In this document: piece by piece, positions 45,387 to 54,675 of the stretch
Numbering within the stretch: position 1 is the first letter of the stretch
Layout of the letters: every line of letters starts with the position of its first letter
Source: Pseudochrobactrum kiredjianiae
GTDB taxonomy: Bacteria > Pseudomonadota > Alphaproteobacteria > Rhizobiales > Rhizobiaceae
Direction: 5' to 3'
Assembly: GCF_030362795.1 (NCBI RefSeq)
Contig: NZ_JAUCBM010000002.1
Location: 1-64,000, forward strand
Length of the DNA stretch: 64,000 nt
Translations under genes and position numbers: made by a program
Notes under the pieces: model-generated
Seen by the model: the letters and a program-made list of their open reading frames with translations, nothing else
Told to the model about the DNA's origin: nothing
Database searches by the model: none

Positions 45387-46664
45387 ATGACGAAAATTAC
45401 TGATCTGCGCGTCTTTGATCTGCGCTTCCCGACTTCGCAAAGTCTGGACGGTTCTGACGCGATGAACCCGGACCCGGACTACTCGGCGGCTTATGTCATC
45501 CTCGATACGGATGACGAAGCGCTGAAGGGCCACGGCCTCACCTTCACCATTGGTCGCGGCAATGACATCTGCTGTCAGGCCATTCTTGCCATGCGCCATC
45601 TGGTGGTCGGCACCGATCTCGACACTGTCCGCGAAGCTCCCGGCAAGTTCTGGCGCCATCTGACAAGCGACAGCCAGTTGCGCTGGATTGGCCCTGAAAA
45701 GGGTGCGATGCATCTGGCAACCGGCGCTGTGGTCAATGCTTTCTGGGATCTGCTGGCCAAGCAGTCCGGCAAGCCGGTCTGGCGTCTGGTGTCGGAAATG
45801 TCGGCAGAAGAAATCGCAGATATTGTCGATTACCGCTATATCACGGATGTGCTGACCCGCCATGAAGCCGTCGAAATTCTGCGCAAAGCAGAAAGCGGCA
45901 AGGCGGAACGTATCGCCAAAATCGAAGCCACCGGCTATCCTTGCTATACGACCTCGGCTGGCTGGCTTGGCTATGGCGACGATAAGTTGCGTCGTCTTTG
46001 TCAGGAAGCGATTGATGAAGGTTTCAACCACATCAAGATGAAGGTTGGCCGCGATCTCGAAGATGATATTCGTCGTCTCACCATCGCGCGTGAGGTGATT
46101 GGTCCGGATCGTTATCTGATGATCGACGCCAATCAGGTCTGGGAAGTAGATCAGGCAATCGAGTGGGTCAACAAGCTTGCCTTCTCTAAGCCGTTCTTCA
46201 TCGAAGAACCAACCAGCCCGGATGATGTTGCAGGCCATCGCAAAATCCGCGAAGCCATTGGCGATGTGAAAGTTGCGACCGGCGAAATGTGCCAGAACCG
46301 CATCATGTTCAAGCAGTTCATCGCGGAAGGTGCCATCGACATTGTTCAGATCGACAGCTGCCGCATGGGTGGCCTGAATGAAGTTCTGGCCGTGCTGCTG
46401 ATTGCTGCGAAATACAATAAGCCGGTCTGGCCGCATGCGGGCGGTGTTGGTCTTTGTGAATATGTGCAACATCTTTCGATGATCGATTATGTTGCCGTTT
46501 CAGGCACGATGGATGGTCGTGTGATCGAATATGTCGACCATCTGCACGAGCATTTCATCGAGCCATGCATCATCAAGAATGCGGCTTATATGCCGCCATC
46601 GCTGCCGGGTTTCTCGATTGAAATGAAGCCACAATCGATTGCGGATTATATTTTCCGAGGCTGA
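45387..46664 (+). CDS. L-fuconate dehydratase
   Basis: A 425-residue enolase-superfamily enzyme with the length and landmarks of L-fuconate dehydratase: FPTSQSLDGSDAMNPDPDYS near the N-terminus, catalytic Lys pair in HIKMKVGRD, ligands in MIDANQVW, FIEEPTSPDD and TGEMCQNR, and VWPHAGGVGLCE carrying the late His. It removes water from L-fuconate to give 2-keto-3-deoxy-L-fuconate. Last gene of the GC-richer L-fucose operon; a terminator hairpin follows. Confidence 0.93.
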   Translation: MTKITDLRVFDLRFPTSQSLDGSDAMNPDPDYSAAYVILDTDDEALKGHGLTFTIGRGNDICCQAILAMRHLVVGTDLDTVREAPGKFWRHLTSDSQLRWIGPEKGAMHLATGAVVNAFWDLLAKQSGKPVWRLVSEMSAEEIADIVDYRYITDVLTRHEAVEILRKAESGKAERIAKIEATGYPCYTTSAGWLGYGDDKLRRLCQEAIDEGFNHIKMKVGRDLEDDIRRLTIAREVIGPDRYLMIDANQVWEVDQAIEWVNKLAFSKPFFIEEPTSPDDVAGHRKIREAIGDVKVATGEMCQNRIMFKQFIAEGAIDIVQIDSCRMGGLNEVLAVLLIAAKYNKPVWPHAGGVGLCEYVQHLSMIDYVAVSGTMDGRVIEYVDHLHEHFIEPCIIKNAAYMPPSLPGFSIEMKPQSIADYIFRG

Positions 46665-46692
46665 GAATAGTTCTTGCGACACAGTAATCCGA

Positions 46693-46716
46693 CCGCTGCA
46701 TTGCTCAATGCAGCGG
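46693..46716 (+). terminator. Terminator after the L-fucose operon
   Basis: CCGCTGCATTG (46693-46703) is fully complementary to CAATGCAGCGG (46706-46716), giving a stem of about 9-10 bp with a small loop, 29 bases after the fuconate dehydratase stop. The T-run is weak. Confidence 0.6.
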
Positions 46717-46750
46717 TTCGCGCATGGCGTTTATCATTCGGGAGTGAATT

Positions 46751-47959
46751 ATGATCATTTCATCTGCATCCGATTACCGTGAAGCGGCAAAACGAAAACT
46801 CCCGCCTTTTTTGTTCCATTATGCTGATGGCGGCGCAAATGCGGAAACAACCTTGCGGCGAAATACAGAAGACCTTGCTGAAATTGCACTCAACCAAAAT
46901 GTCTTACGCAATATGAGCCAGCTTCAATTAGAGACAGAGCTTTTTGGACGAAAACTGGCAATGCCTGTGGCACTCGCACCTGTCGGACTAACAGGCATGT
47001 ATGCCAGACGCGGTGAAGTTCAGGCTGCGAAAGCCGCAAGCAATAAAGGGATACCGTTTACACTCTCAACAGTGTCTGTCTGTCCGATTGAGGAGGTGCA
47101 AACTGCGTCTTCTGAACCGATCTGGTTTCAGCTTTATGTGCTTAAAGATCGCGGTTTTATGAAAAACGTTCTTGAGCGTGCGCAACAGGCAGGCATTAAC
47201 ACACTGGTTTTTACGGTTGATATGCCGGTGCCCGGCACCAGATATCGTGATGCCCACTCCGGAATGTCGGGGCAATATGCGAAAATCCGGCAGATGTTGC
47301 AGGCCATCACCCATCCGCAATGGGCTTATGATGTCGGCTTGATGGGGCGTCCCCATGATCTAGGGAATATATCCGCCTATCGCGGCAAGCCGACAAAACT
47401 GGAGGATTATATTGGCTGGCTCGGCAAAAATTTTGACCCGTCAATCAGCTGGAAAGATTTAGAGTGGATCAGGGATTACTGGGACGGAGCAATCATTATT
47501 AAAGGCATTTTGAATCAACAAGATGCCAGAGATGCCGTCAGCTTCGGAGCAGACGGTATTGTTGTGTCCAATCATGGCGGACGGCAATTAGACGGCGTCT
47601 TGTCCACCGCAAAAGCACTGCCTGCAATCGCTGATGCGGTTAAAGGTAATATAAAAATTTTAGCGGATTCAGGCGTGCGCTCCGGCCTTGATGTGGTGCG
47701 CATGATTGCACTTGGGGCAGATTGCATCTTGCTGGGAAGGCCGTTTATTTATGCCCTTGCCACTGCTGGCCAAAAAGGCGTTGAGCACGTTTTGGATTTA
47801 ATTCATCACGAAATGCGTGTGGCCATGACGCTGACCGGAACCAACTCAATTGCAGAGATAAATAAAAACACTTTAGCAAGTTTTTCTCATACTCAGCACC
47901 AAATGCATGAGTTTTACCGAACCGATTCAACAAATCGATCCAAGCCTACGAACAAGTAA
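46751..47959 (+). CDS. lldD: FMN-dependent L-lactate dehydrogenase
   Basis: A 402-residue LldD, very like the E. coli enzyme throughout ([14 protein letters not shown] start, [31 protein letters not shown] with catalytic His and Arg, and [21 protein letters not shown]). It oxidises L-lactate to pyruvate and feeds electrons to the respiratory chain at the inner membrane. It stands 86 bases after the L-fucose operon, whose end product includes L-lactate. The codon style is AT-richer than the operon before it, so it was probably joined separately. Its C-terminal tail differs from E. coli. Confidence 0.95.
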   Translation: MIISSASDYREAAKRKLPPFLFHYADGGANAETTLRRNTEDLAEIALNQNVLRNMSQLQLETELFGRKLAMPVALAPVGLTGMYARRGEVQAAKAASNKGIPFTLSTVSVCPIEEVQTASSEPIWFQLYVLKDRGFMKNVLERAQQAGINTLVFTVDMPVPGTRYRDAHSGMSGQYAKIRQMLQAITHPQWAYDVGLMGRPHDLGNISAYRGKPTKLEDYIGWLGKNFDPSISWKDLEWIRDYWDGAIIIKGILNQQDARDAVSFGADGIVVSNHGGRQLDGVLSTAKALPAIADAVKGNIKILADSGVRSGLDVVRMIALGADCILLGRPFIYALATAGQKGVEHVLDLIHHEMRVAMTLTGTNSIAEINKNTLASFSHTQHQMHEFYRTDSTNRSKPTNK

Positions 47960-47989
47960 ATCTTGTCGATTAACGCGTTTTCTTGATTT
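47960..47989. promoter_or_regulatory. Shared regulatory element, copy 1
   Basis: This 30-nt stretch, which starts ATCTTGTCG and ends TTTTCTTGATTT, is identical at 25 of 30 positions with 58585-58614; the differences are all in the centre (positions 10-18). TCTTG occurs at both ends about two helical turns apart. It lies upstream of the TPP-enzyme/HyuAB operon. A LysR-type activator such as the one at 56772 is the likely reader. Confidence 0.7.
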
Positions 47990-48017
47990 TTGAACCCTCC
48001 CCGGCATGCATTTATAA
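47990..48017 (+). promoter_or_regulatory. Candidate promoter of the TPP-enzyme/HyuAB operon
   Basis: TTGAAC (47990-47995) and TTATAA (48012-48017) are spaced by 16 bases, directly after the shared element. That would put the element near -50, a usual place for LysR activator binding. The start of transcription would be near 48024. Confidence 0.45.
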
Positions 48018-48087
48018 ACAAGGCCGGAAATGGGTATCTCCGGCTTTGACGAACCTGAGAAGGTTCCGCAGTTTATAAGTCGGAGGG
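47995..48087 (+). other. Structured leader with possible three-way junction
   Basis: CCCTCC (47995-48000) can pair with GGAGGG (48082-48087), the ribosome site of the following gene; TTATAAAC (48012-48019) with GTTTATAA (48071-48078); GCCGGA (48023-48028) with TCCGGC (48039-48044); GAACC (48051-48055) with GGTTC (48062-48066). The drawing is that of a riboswitch-like three-way junction that hides the ribosome site. It matches no class that I know. The outer stem conflicts with the candidate promoter at 47990. Confidence 0.4.
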
Positions 48088-48096
48088 TAAGGCATA

Positions 48097-49761
48097 ATGC
48101 GTAACGGGGGAGAGCTCCTTGTTGAAAGTCTGATCGCGCTTGGAGCGCGAAAGAGTTTCGGTGTTCCGGGAGAAAGCTATCTGGCAGTGCTGGACGCACT
48201 TCATGACACCAAAGGCAAGCTAGATTATATCCTGTGCCGGAATGAAGGCGGCGCGGCATTTATGGCTGCTGCCTATGGCAAACTGACCAATACCCCCGGC
48301 CTTTGCTTTGTTACCCGTGGTCCCGGTGCCACCAATGCCTCCATAGGTGTGCATACAGCCATGCAGGATAGCGCACCGATGCTGCTGTTTATCGGTCAGG
48401 TCGGCACAGATATGACCGGCCGTGAAGCTTTTCAGGAGATTGACTACCGCGCCATGTTCGGTACGGTCGCTAAATGGGCAGTGCAGATCGATCAGGTCGA
48501 GCGTATTCCGGAAATTCTGGCACGCGCATGGACAGTGGCTACGACCGGTCGTCCGGGACCTGTGGTGATAGCACTACCGGAAGATATGCTGACCAGCCTC
48601 ACCGACAAATCACCTCTGACCGCACCGGCTAAAATCGCATTTCCTGCTCCGCAAGTGGAAGCAATGACGACAGCGCAGCAAATGCTGAAAGCCGCGAAAA
48701 AACCGGTCATTCTGATGGGCGGCACCAACTGGACCGAAACAGGTCGCAGCGCACTGCAAAGCTTCGCTGAACAGTCCGATATTCCTGTGGTTGCAGCCTT
48801 CCGCTATCAGGATCAGTTTGACAATTTCTCTTCAGCCTTTGTCGGTGAAGCCGGTGTGGGCATGTTGCCCCATGTCAAAGCGCTGATCCGTGATGCCGAT
48901 CTCATTCTCGCAATCAATGTTCGTTTCGGCGAGATGACCACCGACGGCTACACATTGCTTGATGTACCGGTGCCGCAGCAGAACCTGATTCATGCTCATC
49001 CGTCCGATGCGGAAATCGGCAAAATCTATGTGCCGGATTTAGGCATTCACGCCTGCCCGAACAGTTTTGCACAAAGCCTGCAACCGGTCAGCGGTGCATG
49101 GACAGACTGGCGCAAAACCGCCCGTGATGCCTATCTTGCCAGTTTTGATGCCCCTGCCCAGCCATCACCGGTGGATATGGTTGCGGTCATGACCTACTTG
49201 CGCGACCGCCTGCCGGAAGATGTGATCCTGACCAATGGCGCAGGCAATTTCACGGTCTGGCCAAATAAGTTTGCAAAATTCGGCACCAAAGCACGGCTGC
49301 TCGCTCCGCAATCCGGTGCCATGGGTTATGGGGTTCCGGCAGCGATTGCCGCCAAAGTGGCTGAGCCTGAGCGTATGGTGATCTGCTTTGCCGGAGACGG
49401 TGATTTCCAGATGAATTGTCAGGAACTCGGCTCTGCCATGCAAGCAGGTGCGCAGCCGATCATCCTCATACTCAATAACGGGATTTACGGCACGATCCGC
49501 GCCCATCAGGAAAAGCATTATCCGGCACGCGTCTCCGGCACCACAATGGAAAATCCGGACTTTGTGGCACTGGCAAAATCCTATCGTTTTCATGCCGAAC
49601 GGGTGGAAACCACAGCAGATTTTGCCGCTGCTTTCGAGCGTGCTGCAGCGTCTAAAACCGGCGCGGTGCTGGAACTCAATATTTCACCGGAAGCCCTTAC
49701 ACCCCGCCAGACATTAAGCCAGATGCGCGCTGCCGCATTGGCAGCGAAGGAAATGGCATGA
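48097..49761 (+). CDS. Thiamine-diphosphate-dependent enzyme, acetolactate synthase-like
   Basis: A 554-residue TPP enzyme of the POX/acetohydroxyacid synthase superfamily. The catalytic Glu is in CRNEGGAAFMA (about 47-57); the central domain carries GGTNW; the TPP/Mg motif is FAGDGDFQ followed by LNNGIYG (about 430-465). It may decarboxylate or ligate a 2-keto acid. It starts an operon with HyuA, HyuB and an aminotransferase, and not with an ilvN subunit, so branched-chain synthesis is unlikely. The substrate is unknown. GGAGGG lies 9 bases before the ATG. Confidence 0.87.
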   Translation: MRNGGELLVESLIALGARKSFGVPGESYLAVLDALHDTKGKLDYILCRNEGGAAFMAAAYGKLTNTPGLCFVTRGPGATNASIGVHTAMQDSAPMLLFIGQVGTDMTGREAFQEIDYRAMFGTVAKWAVQIDQVERIPEILARAWTVATTGRPGPVVIALPEDMLTSLTDKSPLTAPAKIAFPAPQVEAMTTAQQMLKAAKKPVILMGGTNWTETGRSALQSFAEQSDIPVVAAFRYQDQFDNFSSAFVGEAGVGMLPHVKALIRDADLILAINVRFGEMTTDGYTLLDVPVPQQNLIHAHPSDAEIGKIYVPDLGIHACPNSFAQSLQPVSGAWTDWRKTARDAYLASFDAPAQPSPVDMVAVMTYLRDRLPEDVILTNGAGNFTVWPNKFAKFGTKARLLAPQSGAMGYGVPAAIAAKVAEPERMVICFAGDGDFQMNCQELGSAMQAGAQPIILILNNGIYGTIRAHQEKHYPARVSGTTMENPDFVALAKSYRFHAERVETTADFAAAFERAAASKTGAVLELNISPEALTPRQTLSQMRAAALAAKEMA

Positions 49762-51842
49762 CATCCCGAAACGACATCCGGCTTGGCGCAGACATCGGCG
49801 GCACTTTCACCGATATCGCACTGGATATGCGCGGAACGCTCTATTCCACCAAAGTTCTGACCAATTACACCGCACCGGAACAGGCTATTCTCGACGGTAT
49901 CCGCATTGTCACGGAACAGGCAGGCATCAGCCCTGCCGAGCTCGATATTGTTATTCACGGCACCACGCTGGCCACCAACGCGCTGATTGAACGGCGCGGT
50001 GCCAAGACAGCTTTTGTGACCACCGAAGGCTACCGTGATGTTATCGAAATGCGCAGTGAAAATCGTTTCGAGCAATATGATCTTAATCTGAAACTCCCCG
50101 CCCCTCTGGTCGCGCGTGAACATCGTTTTACGGTCAAAGGCCGTATGAATGTGCAGGGTCAGGAATTGCAGCCGCTGGATGAGGCAAAGCTGGAAGAAAT
50201 CGCCGATGCCATTCTGGAAGGCGGCTTCGGTGCAGTGGCGATCGGCTTTATCCACTCTTACATGAATCCGGAGCATGAGCGCCGCGCCCGTGCGATTTTG
50301 CAACGCAAACTTTCCGTGCCGATTTCCATTTCGGCGGAAGTTTCACCGCAAATGCGTGAATTCGAGCGTTTCAACACTGTTTGCGCCAATGCCTATGTGC
50401 GTCCGCAAATGGCGGATTATCTGGCGCGTCTGCAAGTACGGCTCAAAGAAATGGGCGCTTCCTGCCCTGTCTTCATGATCCATTCCGGCGGCAGTCTGAT
50501 TTCCGTTGATACAGCGTCTGAATTTCCAGTGCGTCTGGTGGAATCCGGCCCTGCAGGTGGTGCGATCTTCGCGGCCGATATTGCCCGTCGTTTTGGCATT
50601 GAAAATGTCGTTTCCTACGATATGGGCGGCACCACAGCCAAAATCTGCCTGATCGAAAATTTCGTTCCGAAAACCGCGCGTACTTTTGAAGTCGCCCGCA
50701 CCTATCGCTTCTGCAAGGGTTCCGGCATGCCGATCTCCATTCCGGTGATCGAGATGATTGAAATCGGTGCAGGCGGCGGTTCCATTGCATGGGTAGACTC
50801 GATGGGACGCATCCAGACCGGCCCTGAAAGCGCTGCCTCTGAACCCGGCCCTGCCTGTTATCAGCGTGGCGGTACCCGCCCTGCGATTACCGATGCCGAT
50901 TTGATGCTCGGCAAACTCGATGCCGATAATTTCGCCGGTGGCGCGATTAAGCTCTCGGTACAAAATGCAGAAACGGCCATCGACAAAGATGTCGGCTCCA
51001 AGCTTAATCTGAAACCGCTTTCTGCTGCTTTCGGCATTTGCGAAGTGGTCGATGAAAATATGGCCAATGCCGCCCGTGTTCATGCAGTGGAAAACGGCAA
51101 AAACATCTCCGATAATATTATGATCGCCTTTGGCGGTGCCGCACCGTTGCATGCTGCCCGCCTGTGCGAAAAACTCGGCGTTGAGCAATGTCTCATCCCG
51201 CAGGGCGCAGGTGTCGGTTCCGCTATCGGCTTCCTCAAAGCACCATTCGGTTATGAAGCTCTGGTTTCGCATCTCGCCAAATTATCCGGTATCAATCTTG
51301 ATGCGGTCAATGCCACGCTGGCGGACCTCAGCACGGCAGCGGAAAGCTTTGTGCGCAGCGGCACTGATGCGCCGCTGGAGCGCGAAGTCACCGCCTTCAT
51401 GCGCTATGCGGGTCAGGGTTGGGAAATTCCGGTCACCGCACCACAGCCACCATTTAACGATGAGGCGCTGGCGACAATCCGCGAGCGTTTCCTTGAGAAT
51501 TACGCACGCTTCTTTGGCCGCCCGATTGAAGGTGCGGAAATTGAAATCGTCACATGGTCGGTGAAAGTGGAAGTCAAACAAAACTTCACCCAAAGCGGCA
51601 CTGTCAGCCATGGCGATCGTGTCATCACCCCTGCCTTACAGCGCGATGTATTTGACCCGAGCCATGGCGCTATGTTGCCGACCGGTATTTTTGATCGTGG
51701 CACCTTACAGACCGGCGATCGTGTAGCAGGGCCTGCGATTATTACCGAGCGCGAAACCTCCACCATTGTGACCGCACCATTTGATGCGGTTATCCAGCAA
51801 GACGGCACAATTCTGCTGGTGAAAAAAGGAAAATCCGCATGA
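49758..51842 (+). CDS. hyuA: Hydantoinase/oxoprolinase subunit A (HyuA family)
   Basis: A 694-residue ATP-dependent cyclic amide hydrolase subunit with an ASKHA fold. GADIGGTFTDIALD is at about 8-21, YDMGGTTAK near 292, and FGGAAPLHAARL near 457. With HyuB it opens a lactam or imide ring, such as 5-oxoproline, hydantoin or N-methylhydantoin, at the cost of ATP. It overlaps the genes on both sides by ATGA, so translation of the operon is tightly coupled. The exact ring substrate is not readable. Confidence 0.9.
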   Translation: MTSRNDIRLGADIGGTFTDIALDMRGTLYSTKVLTNYTAPEQAILDGIRIVTEQAGISPAELDIVIHGTTLATNALIERRGAKTAFVTTEGYRDVIEMRSENRFEQYDLNLKLPAPLVAREHRFTVKGRMNVQGQELQPLDEAKLEEIADAILEGGFGAVAIGFIHSYMNPEHERRARAILQRKLSVPISISAEVSPQMREFERFNTVCANAYVRPQMADYLARLQVRLKEMGASCPVFMIHSGGSLISVDTASEFPVRLVESGPAGGAIFAADIARRFGIENVVSYDMGGTTAKICLIENFVPKTARTFEVARTYRFCKGSGMPISIPVIEMIEIGAGGGSIAWVDSMGRIQTGPESAASEPGPACYQRGGTRPAITDADLMLGKLDADNFAGGAIKLSVQNAETAIDKDVGSKLNLKPLSAAFGICEVVDENMANAARVHAVENGKNISDNIMIAFGGAAPLHAARLCEKLGVEQCLIPQGAGVGSAIGFLKAPFGYEALVSHLAKLSGINLDAVNATLADLSTAAESFVRSGTDAPLEREVTAFMRYAGQGWEIPVTAPQPPFNDEALATIRERFLENYARFFGRPIEGAEIEIVTWSVKVEVKQNFTQSGTVSHGDRVITPALQRDVFDPSHGAMLPTGIFDRGTLQTGDRVAGPAIITERETSTIVTAPFDAVIQQDGTILLVKKGKSA

Positions 51843-53458
51843 GTGAACTGGATGAAATCCGCATGCAGGTCATGTGGAACCGTCTGATCTCCGTGGTCGA
51901 AGAACAGGCCTTGACCCTACTGCGCACGGCTTTTTCCACCTCTGTGCGTGAGGCAGGCGATCTTTCTGCCGGTGTGTTTGATCCGCAGGGTCAGATGCTG
52001 GCACAGGCAGTGACCGGCACACCGGGTCATGTGAACACCATGGCCGAAGCGGTGCTGGAATTTATCAATGAAATTCCGCGTGAAGAGATGTTCGAGGGTG
52101 ACACCTATGTCACTAATGATCCATGGAAAGGCACCGGCCATCTCCATGATATCACGATGGTTTCGCCGTCCTTCCTCAATGGCGAGCTGGTGGCCTTCTT
52201 CGCCTGTACTGCCCATGTGGTCGATGTTGGCGGCCGTGGCTTCGGTGCAGATGGTAAATCCGTCTATGAAGAAGGCATTCAGATTCCGATTATGAAATTT
52301 GCCGAACGTGGTGTGGTCAATAAAGACCTGATCCGCATTCTGCGTGCCAATGTGCGCGAGCCTAATCAGGTGATCGGCGATTTCTACTCCCTCTCCGCCT
52401 GTAACGAAGTCGGCCATCGTCGTCTTGTCGATATGATGCGCGAGATCGGCCTGACATCGCTTGATAATCTGTCGGAATTTATCTTTTCACGCACCACCAA
52501 TGCCATGCGCGAGCGTCTGGCGCAGTTTCCTGAAGGCTCGTGGTCAAATGAGCTGATGACAGACGGTTATGATGAACCGATCCGTCTTGCAGCTGTAGTT
52601 GATATGAAAGACGGTCTGGTAAATGTGGATTTCACCGGCAGCGACCCGATGAGCCGTTGGGGTATCAATGTTCCGATCATCTATACCAAGGCCTATGCAT
52701 CCTATGCGTTGAAATGCGTGCTGGCACCGGAAATTCCGAATAATGCCGCCTCGCTGGCTTTCTTCACCGTGTCATCCGAGACCAATATTCTCAATGCGCA
52801 ACGCCCTGCGCCGGTTAGCCTGCGTCATGTGATCGGTCACATGGTGCCGGATCTGGTGTTCGGCGCACTGGCCAAGGCTTTGCCGGGTCAGATCATGGCT
52901 GAAGGTGCCGGTGCATTGTGGAATATTCATATTTCCGTGCGCCCTGTGGCAGGACAAAGCGGACAGAATGCCGAAGTGCTGATGTTCAATTCCGGCGGCA
53001 TGGGTGCGCGCCCTGCCCTTGACGGCTTGTCAGCAACCGCCTTCCCGTCGGGTGTTCACACGATGCCGATTGAAGCAACTGAACATACCGGCCCCGTGAT
53101 TATCTGGCGTAAAGAATTGCGACCGGATTCCGGTGGTGGCGGTGAGTTCCGCGGCGGTCTCGGACAGGTCATTGAAATCGGTGCGGCGGACAATCATGAA
53201 TTTGATTTTTCCGCGATGTTTGACCGTGTTACACAAGCGCCGCGTGGCCGTAATGGCGGGAAAAACGGAACTGCAGGTTCTGTGAAACTCGATGACGGCA
53301 CCGCAATGCGCTCTAAAGGCTGGCAGCATGTGCCTGCAGGTAAAAGACTGGTGCTTAACCTGCCGGGCGGCGGCGGATATGGCGATCCGGCGCAGCGCTG
53401 CGCAAAGGCACACGAGCAGGATAAAATTCAGGGTTATGTCACGGAGGAGAGACAATGA
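51839..53458 (+). CDS. hyuB: Hydantoinase/oxoprolinase subunit B (HyuB family)
   Basis: A 539-residue HyuB protein. DLSAGVFDPQGQMLAQ (about 41-56), NDPWKGTGHLHDI (about 92-104) and the C-terminal glycine-rich LPGGGGYGDP are family landmarks. It forms the second half of the ATP-dependent hydrolase with the preceding HyuA. Overlaps of 4 bases at both ends tie it to HyuA and to the aminotransferase. Confidence 0.92.
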   Translation: MSELDEIRMQVMWNRLISVVEEQALTLLRTAFSTSVREAGDLSAGVFDPQGQMLAQAVTGTPGHVNTMAEAVLEFINEIPREEMFEGDTYVTNDPWKGTGHLHDITMVSPSFLNGELVAFFACTAHVVDVGGRGFGADGKSVYEEGIQIPIMKFAERGVVNKDLIRILRANVREPNQVIGDFYSLSACNEVGHRRLVDMMREIGLTSLDNLSEFIFSRTTNAMRERLAQFPEGSWSNELMTDGYDEPIRLAAVVDMKDGLVNVDFTGSDPMSRWGINVPIIYTKAYASYALKCVLAPEIPNNAASLAFFTVSSETNILNAQRPAPVSLRHVIGHMVPDLVFGALAKALPGQIMAEGAGALWNIHISVRPVAGQSGQNAEVLMFNSGGMGARPALDGLSATAFPSGVHTMPIEATEHTGPVIIWRKELRPDSGGGGEFRGGLGQVIEIGAADNHEFDFSAMFDRVTQAPRGRNGGKNGTAGSVKLDDGTAMRSKGWQHVPAGKRLVLNLPGGGGYGDPAQRCAKAHEQDKIQGYVTEERQ

Positions 53459-54672
53459 CCTATATTTCTTCACGGCTGGCAGCGGTTAAGCCGTCTGCCT
53501 CCATGGCCGTTTCGCAAGCTGCCAAAGCACTCAGTGCCAAAGGCATTGATGTGATTGATCTGGGACTTGGCGAGCCGGATTTCCCGACACCGGCGCATAT
53601 TACTGAGGCTGCCTATCAGGCAGCCAAAGCCGGTGATACGCTCTATACGGCAGCGCTTGGCACATTGGCGCTGCGCAAGGCGATCGTGGCCAAATTTTCC
53701 CGCGAGAACGGGCTGGATTATGCCACTGATGAGATCATCGTTTCCAACGGTGCCAAACAGATCATTTTCAATGCGCTGATGGCAACACTGGAAGATAGTG
53801 ACGAAGTTATTCTGCCGACACCGTATTTCGTGTCCTATCCGGAAATGGCGAAATTGCTTGGCGGCAAACCGGTGATTGCCCAGTGCCGTGAAGAAGACGG
53901 GTTTCGCCTGACACCGGAAATTCTGGAACAGGCAATTACACCGAAAACCAAATGGCTGTTTCTCAACTCCCCCGGCAATCCATCCGGCGCAGTCTATGAT
54001 GAAGCCAGCCTCAAGGCGCTCGGTGCGGTGCTGGAACGCCACCCGCATGTGCTGGTTCTGTCCGACGAGATTTATGAGCACATCATCTTTGACGGGTTGA
54101 AATTTATCTCTTTTGCCAAAGCCTGTCCGCAGCTTAAAGACCGCAGCCTGATCGTCAACGGCATGTCCAAAGCCTATGCGATGACCGGTTGGCGTGTCGG
54201 CTTTGCCGCTGGCCCCTTGCCTCTCATCAAAGCTATGGCCACGGTGCAGAGCCAGTCGATTACATCTGTCTGCTCGATTGCACAGGCCGCCGGTACAGCG
54301 GCGCTTGAAGGGTCGCAGGATCATATCCGCACTTTCCGCGATGCATTTCAAAATCGCCGCGATCTGGTGGTTAAAGGCATCAATGCGATTGAAGGTTTGA
54401 GCCTGCGTGTGCCGGAAGGTGCGTTCTATGCCTTTATTAATTGCGCCGGTCTGATCGGCAAGCAATGTCCGGACGGCTCTGTGCTGAGTGATGATACGGC
54501 GGTTGCAAACTACCTGCTCAATGAAGGCCATGTCGCCGCAGTGCCGGGTACTGCTTACGGCATGTCACCTTATTTCCGCATCTCGACAGCAACATCTGAT
54601 GAGGTGCTGAGTGAAGCGATCAGGCGCATTGCCGGTGCTGTTGCACGTCTGAAACCGGCATCAAAGGCATAA
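53455..54672 (+). CDS. Class I pyridoxal-phosphate aminotransferase
   Basis: A 405-residue aminotransferase of the aspartate/prephenate type (class I gamma). IDLGLGEPDFPTP lies at 35-47, NSPGNPSG near 179, SDEIYEH near 203, and the PLP lysine in NGMSKAYAMTGWR near 237. It would pass the amino group released in the pathway to a keto acid, or the reverse. It is coupled to HyuB and 3 bases from the next gene. The true partner acids are unknown. Confidence 0.92.
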   Translation: MTYISSRLAAVKPSASMAVSQAAKALSAKGIDVIDLGLGEPDFPTPAHITEAAYQAAKAGDTLYTAALGTLALRKAIVAKFSRENGLDYATDEIIVSNGAKQIIFNALMATLEDSDEVILPTPYFVSYPEMAKLLGGKPVIAQCREEDGFRLTPEILEQAITPKTKWLFLNSPGNPSGAVYDEASLKALGAVLERHPHVLVLSDEIYEHIIFDGLKFISFAKACPQLKDRSLIVNGMSKAYAMTGWRVGFAAGPLPLIKAMATVQSQSITSVCSIAQAAGTAALEGSQDHIRTFRDAFQNRRDLVVKGINAIEGLSLRVPEGAFYAFINCAGLIGKQCPDGSVLSDDTAVANYLLNEGHVAAVPGTAYGMSPYFRISTATSDEVLSEAIRRIAGAVARLKPASKA

Positions 54673-54675
54673 ATC

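Noticed and set aside
45297-46472. A 391-codon open frame antisense to L-fuconate dehydratase
   Set aside because: The sense frame is a clear enolase-superfamily enzyme; the antisense product has no recognisable pattern.
48051-48066. CCTGAGAA in the leader taken as part of a TPP riboswitch, suggested by the TPP enzyme downstream
   Set aside because: It is the loop of a short GAACC/GGTTC hairpin. The paired CUGAGA and ACCUGAUC...GAUAAUGCCAGCGUAGGGA regions of the TPP aptamer are missing.
50343-51272. A 309-codon open frame antisense to HyuA
   Set aside because: Shadow frame with no start signal or domain.
53470-54531. A 353-codon open frame antisense to the aminotransferase
   Set aside because: Shadow of a conserved PLP enzyme gene; the composition is that of a reversed frame.
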